A stretch of DNA of 64,000 nucleotides from Hofstenia miamia (GCA_004352715.1 SCFE01000069.1:1849657-1913656); one strand, 5' to 3'; numbered from the stretch's first letter, positions 46,410-59,827 are shown. A program made the numbers and translations. Notes: generated from the sequence alone by a model not told the origin.

Positions 46410-47600
46410 AATTAGTTGATCTTTCGAAATCCGAGCCGACAAAGTCTAATTGGTGCAATTATGAAAGATCAAAGAACGTAATTAAGCAAGAAGGAACAAA
46501 AAATTTAACTAAAGCTCGACAAAATTCTTTAATCAATTAAATTCTACTCGAGAAAAATGGCGATACGTCTATAAATTTATTAGAAAATCTAAAGGTCTTT
46601 CATCCGAAATAAATGAATTCAACATTAATACTACGACTTTAACCGACAAAACTCAAATACTAAATCATTCAAATTCAACATTCAGAGAACTTGGAAAATC
46701 AATTTCTTAACTTATAAGAAAAAACAAAATTCTGGCAATCTCAAACAATCAAAACAATTTTCTTTTAGACTTGCTACAATTAATGAATTAGAAAAAAATT
46801 GTTAAGAAACTTTATACGAACAAATCAACTGCTTCTTATAATCTCCCATTTTTTATTATTAAACATTTTTTTCCTATTTTTGGAGAACAATTGTTAGTCG
46901 CATCTAATCAATGCATATTGATTGTGAATTTCCAGACTTACTAAAAAATCAGATATAACTCCTATATATAAAAAGGTGACAACTTAAACGCAAAAAATTA
47001 CAGCTCCATTTGTTTTACTCATCCTTTCAGAAAATTCGTTGAAAAACTATTGTATGTTCAAATAAATGCATTCCTATAATCTGAAAACATTCTATCGCAA
47101 AAACAATTTGAGTTTTGAAATATCCATAGCACCCAAAACGCAATTCTATCTATTACTCAAAAAATAAAGTCTGATATATCTTATAATAAATGCAGTGTTG
47201 TCTCATTATTAGATTTAAGTAAGACATTAAATTCCATGAATTTTGATAGTTTGCAAGATAAGCTTGTAAATCATAATTTTGGTGATAATTCAATTAATTT
47301 AATCATGAACTTCCTGGAAAAGAGACAACAGCGTGTAATACTAAAGAGTAAAAAATCAAGCTCTGTTACAACTTGCCATTGGGTTTCTAAATGTATTATC
47401 TTTGGCCCTATTTTATTTCATTCAAATGGCTTTCATCACATATCAATTAAATTGTGGAATAATTTAGATTATGAAACGCGAATAGAAAAAAACTATAAAA
47501 AATTTAGAAAAAAATTGAAGCAGTTTCTTCTAATAAAACAATATACATTAGGGGACGGTAATACACTTGATGCATTCGAAACATACATCCAACATTGAGC
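46410..47600 (+). mobile_element. LINE fragment, copy 3 (in A'')
   Basis: Linker, RT start region, and then an open 120-codon stretch (47236-47598) that joins FLEKRQQRVILKSKK and a degraded G-P-I-L-F motif (IIFGPILF) directly to the C-terminal HHISIKLWNNL block. The RT core is deleted. It ends AFETYIQH-stop. Confidence 0.72.
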
Positions 47601-47976
47601 AACTAAACAAACATTAATTATATTAGTATATATTGTACATATTAATTTGTAGTTAAATATTTGTTTATTTTATTTTTCTTTTGTCACGTGTTAGTTTGTA
47701 GATATTTGTATACATATATTGCGCAATAAATTTGCTTTGAATCTTATATTTTTTATAATTGTATTGAGATTACAAAAACAGTTTCAAAAACTCATTTATT
47801 ACGTTTACAAATTTCAATGCAATGTGGCTAAGTTCGTCATAATGACGTAAGACGCATTTGCCGCACAAGGTCTCAAAATGAATGTACAAAATTTCGTCAT
47901 TTGTATATTCATGATCACATTCAGTGGAATCTAAGTATGAAAGTTGTTAAATTATATTCATTACTTTAAAAATTAA

Positions 47977-48195
47977 TTATTGTATGTGCAAACCAAATCG
48001 GACAACAAAACACATGAGAATCATATTAGCCCTATTTATGCCGGGGGATGGATTCTGCCACTTTGATAGATTTTTGCGCATACTTTTTTGTACAACTTCC
48101 ACTGCCTCAATTTTCCGTGACTTTTCATATTTTTTACTACTGAGTTGAACTACGTTGATTTCATTATGTTTCGTGTTGTGGTTTTTCTGCAACAA
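47977..48195 (-). mobile_element. Decayed HTH transposase fragment (copy in A'')
   Basis: Third copy of the 12075-12293 fragment, with Pro-to-Leu and Arg-to-Gln differences. Confidence 0.35.
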
Positions 48196-48774
48196 TGGTT
48201 TTGTATGAGGTCACATATTTCATGTAATGTTTTTGACGCCTGTCTGTGATCATATTGGACTTTGAAAAGCGTTTCTATTGTTCTAATTTGCCTTGACCTT
48301 CACTTTTGTGAGCATCTGAAATTAATTTAATTAGTTATATGTATATTTTCCCAATTTTTTTAAATAATATAACAATGAAAACAATGGAATACAATAGAAA
48401 ACAATATTAAATAAAAAATCATGTTTTTTATAAAAAATGTTTCACCTTTTATCAGTGCTGCTCAGTTCAATGAGATACTTAGAAACTTTTTCTTTCGTTT
48501 TGAATGATTTGTTGTATTCAAATACATAATAGTTTATTCTAAGTGGATGCATCAGACTTTATAAGAAAACCTAAGAATCTAGTTATAGGAGTCTCATTTG
48601 GTCATGGCGAAGACCATGTTTAAGTCCATTGTTCAATTTTACTTTTACTTTACCTTGACCTCTCTGAGCAAAAATTAAATCTTTCCTACTTCAGGAACAA
48701 AAAATTCACTTTTGAGTGTATAGAAAGTTTCCAAATAACATGATTTTTGAAGGCACCATCATGAAAACCACTTA

Positions 48775-49038
48775 TTGTGGCCAACTGCAAGTATCTACGG
48801 ATTTTTTCCCTTTAAATCAAATCCAAATGAGCAAGACTACCTCTTGACCAAGTTTCATTTAAATTGGATTATTAGAACCAGAGTTATAAAGGTTGGTAGG
48901 ATAGCCCCGGTATTACACCTACCAAAAAAGCCCAGTATATATAGGGTTATTGAACTTATTGTTGATAGTATATACAAAACTAGAAATTCTAAATTAGTTC
49001 ATGTTTTGAACTCCAATTTCGTTTTGAAAAAAATTTAG
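48775..49038 (+). other. 87-codon repeated ORF, unrecognised (copy in A'')
   Basis: Identical in predicted sequence to 11232-11495 on the opposite strand. No domain recognised. Confidence 0.2.
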
Positions 49039-50429
49039 AACTAGGGATTTATATACTTGAAAGAATAAAAATTGGAATTTAATGAATATAATGACTTCAT
49101 AGTTTTTCATTTAAATTTTAAAAATCACAAAAAAGTTAAAACATAATAAAACAAATGAAGATTAAAAAAGCTGGAATCATATTTTGGGGTGCCAATAAAC
49201 AATTCCTGAAAAATGTATATATGTTTATAATTAAAGTTTGCAACGTATGACAAAATAAAAGCTATTTTCAAATAATGTTTGCTCCTGAATGTCTATAATT
49301 ATAAAAATATTTTATTTAAGAATTTTTCCTAGAAAAGGAATAGCTGTTTTATAACAGTTTGGCGTACTTCTATATTTCTACTATATATCTTTAGATAGCC
49401 ATTACTCTGCCAATTCTTATCAAATTCCTTAGCTCTTTTCACCATTCTTTAGAGCTCCTTTGGTTCTATATCCTAATGTTTCATATATATTTGTAATTAC
49501 TATTCCCTTTCGTTATTAATTTATAATAACTTTATTTATAGGGGTTTTCGACTATATCAACTGACAGATTTCGGAATGCTATACCTATGCTAGTTTTGAC
49601 CTTGTGGATTAGGTTTATATATCAAAATGTAGAAAACCTCTAGCTCCATGTAAAACTATTTATTTTTTTTGGATTTATCAACTCTCATTCAATCGCATTA
49701 GCCAATAAAAATTGTCAATTTTTATAATATGTTTCATTAAACCTGTTTTGACTATATTAACTGACGCATTTTGGAACCCTATTCCTTCGTGAGTTTCTAA
49801 CTTATGGTTACATATCAAAATGTACACAATTACTAGCTCTATGTGAAACTATTTTTTTATTTTATAATTTGATAAAAATGAAATGATAGCAATTCCTAAA
49901 GAATATATAGACAGACGATGAAAAGAATCTTTACTTCTATATTAAAATGCTCTTTTCATCAGGTTATTTGATGCGGAGGTTTTGAAAACAAAATATTCTC
50001 ATTCAGAATTGATATTGCAAGCATAAAGTCAATGTCTGAATTAGTTCAAAACAAAAGTAAAATTTGCAAACCTATTACAAATATACTTACATATATACAG
50101 GTGGTCATTTCACTAAAATGATTTTGACAGATTAGACATGAGAAATTGTAACAAAATTTCAGCAATTATGATAATATTTTGAAAGTATAAAATTTGGAAA
50201 TTGGAAAAAAGTTTGAGTTTTAGTAAAATTTCAATGTTTTAAAATGTGAGATTGTTGGTTTTTGATAATGAAACCTATGAAATATTTCTCAATGCATTAA
50301 AAAATTTAGCAATTCAACTACTAAAATTCATGCTCAATATAAGCTTACCTGAAGAATTTATTCTAGAATCTCAATTAATTAATTCCAAAGTATATTTAAT
50401 TTTTATAGTTTCCTAAAGTTTAAATATAC

Positions 50430-53400
50430 CTGCTTGCATAGAACAATTTTCTTTTAGATCTAAATAAATGTTAAATTAATAATTAAATAAAAAGTAATAC
50501 ATAGGGTTAATCATGAAAATAGTATTTTCTTATATATTAGTTTACCACATTATTTCTTTAAAATTGTAAGTTTAAATTTTATCATTGAAATATGCAAAAT
50601 TTCATTGATGCATTACTGATAAAGTGATAAATTGAAGCAGACGTATTTATGCATGAAATAGATTTCACAGGAGTTAACAAATATTCACAAATAAAATAAA
50701 CTCAAATTGTTCATAAACAAATGACATGTAATTCAAATGTGTGGAATGAAATGAAGTTCCTTCTTACATTTAATTGATTTTGTATTATGAATTATATAGG
50801 AATAAATTATGCAGCATTTTCAAAAAGGTTAGGCACTATTTAAGAATTTTCAATACTGTGTTAATACTCCATTTATATAATATTTTTAAATATATTTTCA
50901 AGTCCAATCAAAATTCAAATTTTTAACAATATATATAATGAACACCACTATCATTGCAACATTGTTATACAAGAATTCTTTTTATATATAAATTATTCAA
51001 TGATGATGAAATTTCAATGATATCTGCTCTTAGATGGTAACTTACATTTTAAAGATGCTTAGTTTACAAATACTGGATTAATTCACTAGCTCTATACACC
51101 ATTATGTATGATTTGTAAAACTGATAAATAAATAAAAGGGTAGACCATTCTCTGCATAAACTTGGATTGGCAAATTTATTTTTTATTAATTTTTAAAAAA
51201 ATTGAAAATATTTAATTTTTCTTAAGGTTTATTACATGTTACCAAATCCTTGAAATCCAAATCAAAGTAATATCCATAAATTTCTTAGAATATTTTCAGC
51301 TTAATTTCAATAGGGTGTAGACTGATAAGATACAAGTAATTTAATAATTTGAAAACAGATAAATAATACATTGCAGTAATGTTTTTATTGATAAAAATTG
51401 TGCTTGAAAAATGTATGTATATTTACTTAAAAAATATTAATACATTTCGCCAACCTTAAAATATAATTTTTGTAAGCCATCTTATATTAATTTATACAAT
51501 TTTAAATTTATTTATTTTTATTTTTTCAAACCATTAAAGCAATTATTGAAAAAAAACATTTTTAGCCAAAAGCAATACATAAATATTAAAAAAGATCATG
51601 AAATATTGTTTACTATTCAAAAATTTGATTAAAAAATAAGATCAAGAAAATCACTAATTGAGTTCATGTGAAATGATGGGATAAATTGCAGGTAAAATTA
51701 CACTTAAAATCAATTGCAATTTTGTGTATGTTAATATAATATCAAATATTCAAAGAAATGGCACTCTGAATATGTAATAAATACCAATTGTAGTTGCATA
51801 GGGGTTTTCTTCTTTAATCCCAGGTTTTTGAGAATATAATTCTAAACAATATTATAAATATTATAAATTCACTTAGCACTTCTTAAATAAGCAAAAAGAG
51901 TGATAATATATAAATAATGTAATGGAAAAATAGCAATAATAATCACTTAATATTAATTGCATATATGTCATAAGTATGCAAAAATTAAAAATTTAAAAAT
52001 ATTTGTATCTTAAAATATTTTAGAACAGAAAAACATATGAATATGAAAAATATTTTATTTTATTGAAGCTGTACACTTAAAAGTTAACAATTTTTAGAAG
52101 AAATTACAAACTTTTGAGAAAAGTATGGCAACATGTCAGTTTGTGATTGCATTCCCAGTTATACTAAAGCCTATTCAAATATAAAATAAACTCTAAGTAC
52201 AAAAATAATTGAAATCACACAAATTTTTAAAATATGTTAATAGCATTTTGAAATATTATTGTGGCATAATGAATTCGTGGAACTTTCATTACTTCAGTTA
52301 TTGCAATTTCAATATTAATCTTATGAATTTATTTCAAATGTAATTTGGCCAAATGAAGTGGTGCTATTTATATTTTAGTTTAAATTTCTGCTAATTTTGA
52401 ATCACAGTAAAATTGTAGCAGAAGCCGATTTTGTACCTGCCAGCAGTTTGCCTATATTTTCTATGGTATTATTTGTTTACTTATACTGGTTAACTTTTGA
52501 ATATATATCCGAGTATTGGTAATTTATTTTTCTTCAGGTTATCCTCAGTAAATTCGTTTTTCTTTTATTTTCTTTGACTTATACTTTTATTAAAATACGT
52601 GTTTCTAATTCTCTAACTGCGTTGTTAAAGGGCACCCAGACGGTGGACGAATTGACTGGCATGTCCCTTTAACTAGGTTAGGTGTACTGCTGGGGCTTTT
52701 GTACTGCTTGTCATTCATATTGAAAATCGTTATTATTGATTTCACCTATATTGCACAAGATGAGAAACGCACCAAGCTTAGGTTATTTTACTTAGCACTA
52801 AGGTTCACCACTTGCACCCAAGAGTTAGGGCTTCATATTTCTTAATCTAATTAGGGCTCTAGTCTTATACGACTATTCTAAAATGTTATCTGTATCAGGT
52901 TGGCAAAGATTGGCCACTTTTCCCTAACATAATCTCCTGTTTACTTTTAACTTTTACTGGGATAGGGTATCATAGCAGGAGGAGTTAATTATTTGTATCA
53001 TTTGTCCATCAACGCATTAATAAGATAGATTAGTAGAAATGCATGCTGATTTTTCACCAATGCCATATTATATATAACCACGCAGAATATTAATAAATTA
53101 TATATTAGAAATTTATGCATTTTAATTTAGGGCATGTTGAGTATAAGTTTCGTATATAATAACATTGAAAGAATTTTGTGAATACTAATTATTGCTAATT
53201 TCGATTTTTCATTTAAAAATTATGTACTAGCAGTCTCAGATTAATTCTTGCAACTTTGTACTGTGAATTAGTTTATATATTTCAAAATTTGTTAATATTG
53301 ATAGAACTAAAAAGAGTGAATTTTGTGCAAATTTAAACTAAAATTAAGCTTTTGAAAACAATTACGATACCTGTTGTAGTTGCATAGGCGTTTTCTTTTG

Positions 53401-54157
53401 AAATGCCGTCCTTGAGCACATCACCTACTAAATTTATTTAAAATTGATATCCATGATTGGAAAAACAATATTTCAATAAATAACACCCATTTTCTAGTAA
53501 AAACTTTAAATAATTTTTAGACAATCAGAATAGATATAAAATAATAATGGAATTTTGATTAGATAGTGTTTAGTAAAATTATTATTGTACATTGAATGCT
53601 TGGTTTTAAGTCTATATATCTGAAACAAGTAAATTTAAAAATTTCAAAGAATTAGAACATTTCCCAAATATTCAAGAATGCAAGAATATTCTGAAATTTA
53701 ATGCTTGCTGCTTCCAAAGTTAAGCATTTGAAGAATTGAAATGGCACTGGCTCTGCTTCAATTGACGTTATAACAAGCATACAAAATAAACATTGTATGC
53801 TCCTGCAGTGAGTGTGGTGCTTAAAAGCAGATAATAATCTGGAAAATTTATTCATCAACTTTAGAGAACTTTCCACAGATTTGCAAAATTTTGCATAAGA
53901 CTTCATACTCCAAAAATTTACCAAACATATCCCAAATGTTTAACAAAAAATTGAAATAATGACCTGAGTAACATTAAATTGCTAATATTTTCTCAATAAA
54001 TTTTTACTTTTAGAAACATTATTCTCTTTTTTGGTTTAACTTAAACTTTTCATCAATACTTACTTCAAATAGAAAGCAAATTCATATGAAACACGAGAGT
54101 GATATTTTAAGTATCTGCGCCGTCATAGTTGATCTACAATAAATTGCAACCTATAAG

Positions 54158-54197
<40 letters not shown>

Positions 54198-55404
54198 CAA
54201 ATTTGCTGTGGTAGATAAAAAATATACAATTCATCATTTCTCCTGAAGCACTGTAATCAGGAAAATACCTGTAGCATTTGTGTAAGTATTCTCATCACGA
54301 CTAACCAAAATTTCTTTATCAACTTTAGAAAATTGATAACCTAAAAATTGTGAAATTGTAGTAATTAAAAATAATTTACTTCTAAAAAAAAGAAGTCCGC
54401 CAAATATTAGAATTATTGCAATGATTAACAGAAATGTCGAAGAACCGCTAATTGCCAAAAATGTAGCAAATCCAGCATCTTCTTTCTTATCTAAGTGTTT
54501 GAAACTCTATTAACATTATTGACATTTATATGTACTACCATTTATTGATACAGTGAAGTCTAAAATGACTTTTTTGGAAGTAAAATTATTAGAAGCCACT
54601 AGGACATATTCATAATAAACATTTGAAAGTGGAAGAGAAAATGTAATGTTATCAATGTTTGTGTAGTTCCATTCCTGTGTTTCATTTTTGTACAAAGACA
54701 CTATGTAGTTACTCGGTAAAGAAATTATTTCTGAAAGGAAGTAGGTGAAAATTGAATTGTCAGTGCTATTTTGGGAAGTCTTCACTTTAAAATCAACATC
54801 TAAACAAAATTTTAGGAGGTGTAAAAGAGATATATTCTTACAGTAGACAACAAGATTTCTTTTCATTATTGTTTCAAACTTTGAATTCTCTGCTTTGCAA
54901 CTTACGTCCCCATTCATGTATCTACTTGCTTTCAGTTCGTAGTTCAATACGTCACTGTTTAAGAGAGATTTGTGATTGCTCACAGTAGAAATAGTTAAAT
55001 TTGCAATTGCAGGGTTTGATCGAATGACAGAACAAGTAAGGTTCATTCTATTTCCTTCAATGACATGTGTTTCCGACAAAATAAATTTGATTTCAGGTGA
55101 ATCTAGAAACTAGGTGTTAGTAAGATATTTTTATAAATATGTGCTTACAGTGCACAACTAGTTTCATTGATGAAGGTTTAGAAACATCAGTTTTGTAATT
55201 GTACGCATAACAAGTGTATATTGTTTGATCCATATCTCTTGAAACATTCTGTATATTCCAAACAAATAGATTTTTAGAAATAGAAAAGCCTGTCTCCGAA
55301 CAATTTACATTTGGCTGCTGGAAAGGAATGAATTGAGATATTACCAGTAGTGCTGCTGCCCTCATTTACTATGATGTCTTTTTGAGTTACTACGTTCGGA
55401 CCAT
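50430..55404 (-). CDS. IgSF transmembrane receptor, best-preserved copy (copy 3)
   Basis: Exons on the minus strand: Ig1 55149-55404; Ig2 54842-55102; Ig3 54539-54799; transmembrane 54380-54490; tail1 54269-54340; tail2 53371-53424; tail3 51785-51841; tail4 50430-50459. All are flanked by AG and GT, and all are phase 1. Ig2 starts SPEIKFILSETHVIEG and has Cys in NLTC and DVNCKAEN. Ig3 has no cysteine and many N-glycosylation sequons (NST, NET, NYT, NIT, NFT). The membrane exon contains STFLLIIAIILIFGGLLFF followed by R-S. The tails carry SRDENTYTNAT, SKENAYATTT, KEENPYATTI and LKENCSMQA. One defect: Ig1 is 256 bp rather than 255 because of an extra G (TTGGCTG on the plus strand near 55314; copy 4 has TTGCTG), a frameshift. 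Leader exon and 3' terminus were not found. The role, inferred, is a cell-surface recognition receptor signalling through tail tyrosines. Confidence 0.75.
52610..52985 (-). repeat. Dispersed repeat R, copy 3
   Basis: Inverted copy of 7315-7700, lying in the tail2-tail3 intron of IgSF copy 3, as it does in copies 1 and 2. Confidence 0.5.
54161..54194. repeat. (TA)n in the tail1-tail2 intron of copy 3
   Basis: Equivalent of 6092-6142. In this copy both sides are still joined, giving the ancestral arrangement for comparison with A' and copy 4. Confidence 0.9.
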
Positions 55405-56004
55405 CTAAATGAATATACAATAGCAAAATTCTAAACATATATTATTGATAATAATGCCACTAATTATATTCTAAATATAATTTAATAAACCATTATTTAA
55501 TAAAACACATATTATTTTCTTAAATTTCAATTTTTATTTCTGGCATATGTATTTCAAATTGCGCTTTGCTATGCTATATTAGATATGCAATTATTGGCCA
55601 GGAACAGCTATGTTATGAATATGTAATGGTTGAGATACTTTGAAAAATTGTGTATTAATTATTGTAAAACCAAAATACCTGTCTCAAATAACAATGTTTC
55701 AGAAATTAGACTGCATTTATTTTTCACTTGAACACGTAGGAAAGAGATTACATACTATTTTAAAATATAAATTGTATAAATTGAAGTAATTAGAAAAATT
55801 TTTGTATATAACTGACGTTCCCTCTGCGTTTCTAATTAAATGAAAGAAGTTTTTCAAATACTATCTAAAACTTTAAAAAATTTGATTTAAAAAATCTTGT
55901 ATTTTATATTATTAACATCAATAATGATACAAGTTTAGAAATCAGATATAATAAGTATTAATTAAGCCTTTTATTTGTCCATGCCTGCATCCTAAGCCCA
56001 CTTC

Positions 56005-56223
56005 TTACAAAACAATATAATGTACATCAGCACTATTATTTATCAATGTAATATCAGAAATTCCCTGTGAATTGGAACCCCTTAAAATTGAGAAAGACAA
56101 TTTTATGAGATTTAGTGTAATATTTTGTAAATTCTGATGTAAGCCTAGATAAAGGTTAGAGTTGCAATAAAACATAGGCATATGGGTTATTGAAAGCATA
56201 TATGTAAAATGCGCATAAAACAT
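56005..56223 (-). other. Duplicated ORF upstream of IgSF copy 3
   Basis: Counterpart of 4216-4422, open for 72 codons and ending at the same TAA. See that entry; coding status unknown. Confidence 0.2.
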
Positions 56224-56399
56224 TTAGAAACTTCAAAGAGTAAATTCTTTGAACAACATCAAATATAATCCTAATAGGTTTAGAGATGATATGCCCAATC
56301 GATGACCATAAACCATTGTCCTTGCGCAGTATAAACCCTACTCTAGATTATCTATCATTAATTATCACTCTTTTTCCAATGCAGTTTGTGGCTTCTAAG

Positions 56400-57640
56400 T
56401 TAGTCTTAGAATAAAGCCATCATTGATTAGAGATTTAAATCAATTTAGATGCTGCAATCAGAAATTATATATTTTTTGAGACCAATTAGGTTTGATTAAT
56501 GAATCTTTTGCAATTTGCCGCAAGTCACTGAATATGGCAAATAGAATACTATCAATATATAACTGTCATAACTAAGTATATATATATATATATATATATA
56601 ACAATGTACTATTTCTTAGCAATTTACCTATCATATCTTTGATGTTTTAATTTTTGCCCAAATCCAAAATATAGACTTGTTTATATCTGAATCCACTCAT
56701 TAATGCTTATTTGTAGGGCCATCTGAGAGATGTACCAAGTGCAATGCAAATTGTTTGAGAAATTTAAATTATTAATTATGATAAATTGTTTTATTTAAGC
56801 AGGAAATTAACATCTGCCAAGTGCTTACTAGTGCGAGATATAATTGCAATCACTTAGTGCTTAACACACATAATGCATTAACACATTTAAAGAAAGTTAA
56901 TTATATCTCCAAGCAGCTGAATCAAGAAATTTTTCAATTTTTAGTTTTAGAGCTACTATGATATTTAAATAAACCTTGTTTATCTCTTCTATTTGTCTTA
57001 GCAAGAATTTGCTTGCAATTTCATACAAAAATTAGTTAGAATGTTATATTTTCAAGTTTAGTCTAGTGTTTCATGAGTATTCCACAAACTAGATTAATGC
57101 TTTTTTATCTTTAAATTAATCTAACTCAATTCTATATAAATCTATCTCAACTTCAGATTAATCTAATTCGAATTCAATCTCATCTTAGAAAAATTCAAAT
57201 TAATTCAAGCAGAAAATCCCTCTAAGGCCATTCCATGTAAAATATATTTTGTTTTTTTTTTTCACTGTGAATTTCTTTTGTGCTTCATAATTTTTGACAT
57301 CTTTATTAATATATTTAGCATTAGGTCATACTATTATTAGCAACAACATTACTAGCAAGGTAAAATTATTAATCTTTCTGGTTTGCAATTACATCCTGGA
57401 AGCTTGGGATTAAAAAATAAGCAAATACCCAGTTTTTATTAATACAAGGCAAATATGTGCCCACATGTACATTTGCACAATGGGATTACATACAGTTCCC
57501 TATCAAAATGATATGGTTCTACATATATTATGTAAGCATTTTTTCCACTGTGGAAACACAAAGTAAATTTTGAAAAAATATTTAATTTTGAGTACTTAAT
57601 GCTTATATTTTGATCAATATTTATAATTTGCAATTATTTG
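56400..57640. other. 5' flank of copy 3, no gene
   Basis: Inverted equivalent of about 2080-3110 in block A, lacking the hAT MITE and the sequence around it. Contains (TA)n at 56576-56600 and, just beyond, at 57647-57684. Confidence 0.5.
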
Positions 57641-57644
57641 TAAA

Positions 57645-57688
<44 letters not shown>

Positions 57689-57834
57689 TGACAACTACTT
57701 AAAGTATATGTTTCCATTTAGAAAGAACTTCCCTCATGGAAACATATTGTGGCATCAGTATGAAATCAGCTAACTATACTACTATCCTAGCTTATTGAGG
57801 GTTTTGAGTCGATGCATGGAATTACCTCCAAAAT

Positions 57835-58100
57835 AATTTACTCCTCCTGCTGTTATACCCTATCCTAATATAAGTTAAAGTAAAACAGGAGATCGTGTTA
57901 GGGAAGAGTGGCCACACTCGGCTGACCCAATACAGAAAACCTTTAAGAAGTTTTGCATAAGAATAGAGCCTTAATTAATAATAAAGAAATCCTAACTTTT
58001 GAGTGCAAGTAGTGAACCTAAGGGCTTAGTAAAATATCGTAAACATAGTGCGTTTCTAATCTCTAGCAATATACGTGAAATCATTAATAACAAATTAAAT
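57835..58100 (+). repeat. Dispersed repeat R, diverged copy 4
   Basis: Starts CTCCTCCTGCTGTTATACCC and follows the order of repeat R (AACAGGAGAT, then GTGCAAGTAGTGAACCTAAG, then GTGCGTTTCT). It lacks the terminal hairpin. Its position is unrelated to the IgSF introns, and the equivalent site in the downstream tandem unit (about 63600) lacks it. Confidence 0.55.
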
Positions 58101-58505
58101 AATAAAGAGTTAAAATTAAATTTGTGCTATTGTTTAGATATTTCGATCCTTCAATGTTCAATGGCACTATTACATTATGTACTTGCATTTATTCAAAGAA
58201 TTCCACTTTATACAAATTAGTGAATTGAAAATGTAATCAACTAACTTTTTCTCACAACTGTACAGTGTACATAAATGAATTGGTTTTAACTGGTGAAGTG
58301 AATTTAATGGTGACCAGATCTGATCAGTATCACCCTGCTTCCATTCTGATATGGCAGTAATATTATCAGATATTTCAATTTATTCCATATTTGTGTAGAT
58401 TTTCTGATTCTAAGCACTCTTTTCAAATAAGAAAAGACATAATATTAACACAAAGTCTTTCTTTGAGAAACGAGAATTTGAATAAAAAACATTTTGATAA
58501 GATAA

Positions 58506-58506
<1 letters not shown>

Positions 58507-58547
<41 letters not shown>
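58507..58547. repeat. (TA)n near the end of tandem unit 3
   Basis: A 40-bp TA run. The flanking sequence 58110-58450 is a direct repeat of 63630-63970. Confidence 0.85.
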
Positions 58548-58550
<3 letters not shown>

Positions 58551-58569
58551 CAAGTCAACTGAAATTTTG

Positions 58570-59825
58570 GTAAATTTCAATGTATAATATTCACTAGCAA
58601 ATTTATGAATAGCCTTTGGCTGGTCTCAAATACATGTGGCTGTATTTATTTGCAATTGTTTGATTAAGACAGTGAATAAATTAAATGTGAAAGAATGATA
58701 AAGCAATTCAAAAAGTTTGCAAGTAATTGAAATAAAAGAAGCTGAAAAATAAACTAAGTAATAATTTATGTAAATTTTAGAACTTTCTCAAGATATTTTG
58801 TAAAAAGCAGAAAATGTAAAACTTTCTTAAAGATGTATACTATGAGTAATTATCATTTTCTATAAACTGAGACATAACATTGCTTATCTGCAATGTAAAA
58901 TGGGCAATATATTCACCCTTTTACAGAAGCATATTTTAAATTAGTGATTTTAAAAATTGCCCAGTGAAGACTTTTTAATTATGTAGCTGCATTTTTAAAC
59001 TAATGTAATATGTGTCTCCAAACACGCTCTGCATGTCAAATGGTAAAAAATTTGCTAAATTCGAATAAATATGTTTTTTAATTTCTTTGATTTTAATGAA
59101 CAATAACATAACCATAAGCACATAAATGAATAAAGTACAGCATGAAATAACTCCAGAATGGAATGATTTTTGCGACTAAAACCTTAGCAAAATCGGTATA
59201 AAAATAAAAATTAAATTATAATTTATTAATTAGTCAACTAATGTGTTTTAGTATATTTTGTGCATTTATGATGGTACATGGAAGATGCGAATAGCATGTT
59301 TTTATATAATAAACTAATTAAAAATAAATTGCAAATCTTTCATTAGTTTTCATGTAGCTAGGGTAGCTTCAAATATGTTTAGTAGAAGACTGCATTTATC
59401 CATAATGAAAATGTTGTGTTTGAAACACATATCAATTTTTTCAAAAATTATTCTTCTCACATGTGTGGTCTTTCTAGACACAAGTTAATTGAAATTGTAT
59501 TGCTGAAGCATGTATTAATATTGTTACGCAGTAGGGTCTATTTAAGATGTTGTTTCCCGACATAATTACTCAATAAATGTATTAAATTTACATTGATACT
59601 GGTACAGTTTGTTTTTTATTCTTTTGTCATGATGGAATGCATTGTCTGGCCTAAGAAGTGCTTTGATCATTGTTAATTTTGTATGCAGTCTACATCTATT
59701 TAAGGCTTGGCTGGAGATGCTGCAATTGTGAATTATCTATTATAAGTCGTTACAATTCTTAAGTATGCTCTTCACTACAGTGAATTCCTAATCTGCCAAT
59801 CCCTCATATTTATAAATAAATAAAT

Positions 59826-59827
<2 letters not shown>
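58570..59827. other. Single-copy spacer between tandem units, no gene seen
   Basis: A+T-rich, no convincing exon or transposon. It separates the unit carrying copy 3 from the one carrying copy 4 and ends in (TA)n. Confidence 0.5.

Noticed and set aside
46179-46442. 87-codon minus-strand ORF with YIYIYIY
   Set aside because: Microsatellite translation across the C2/LINE junction.
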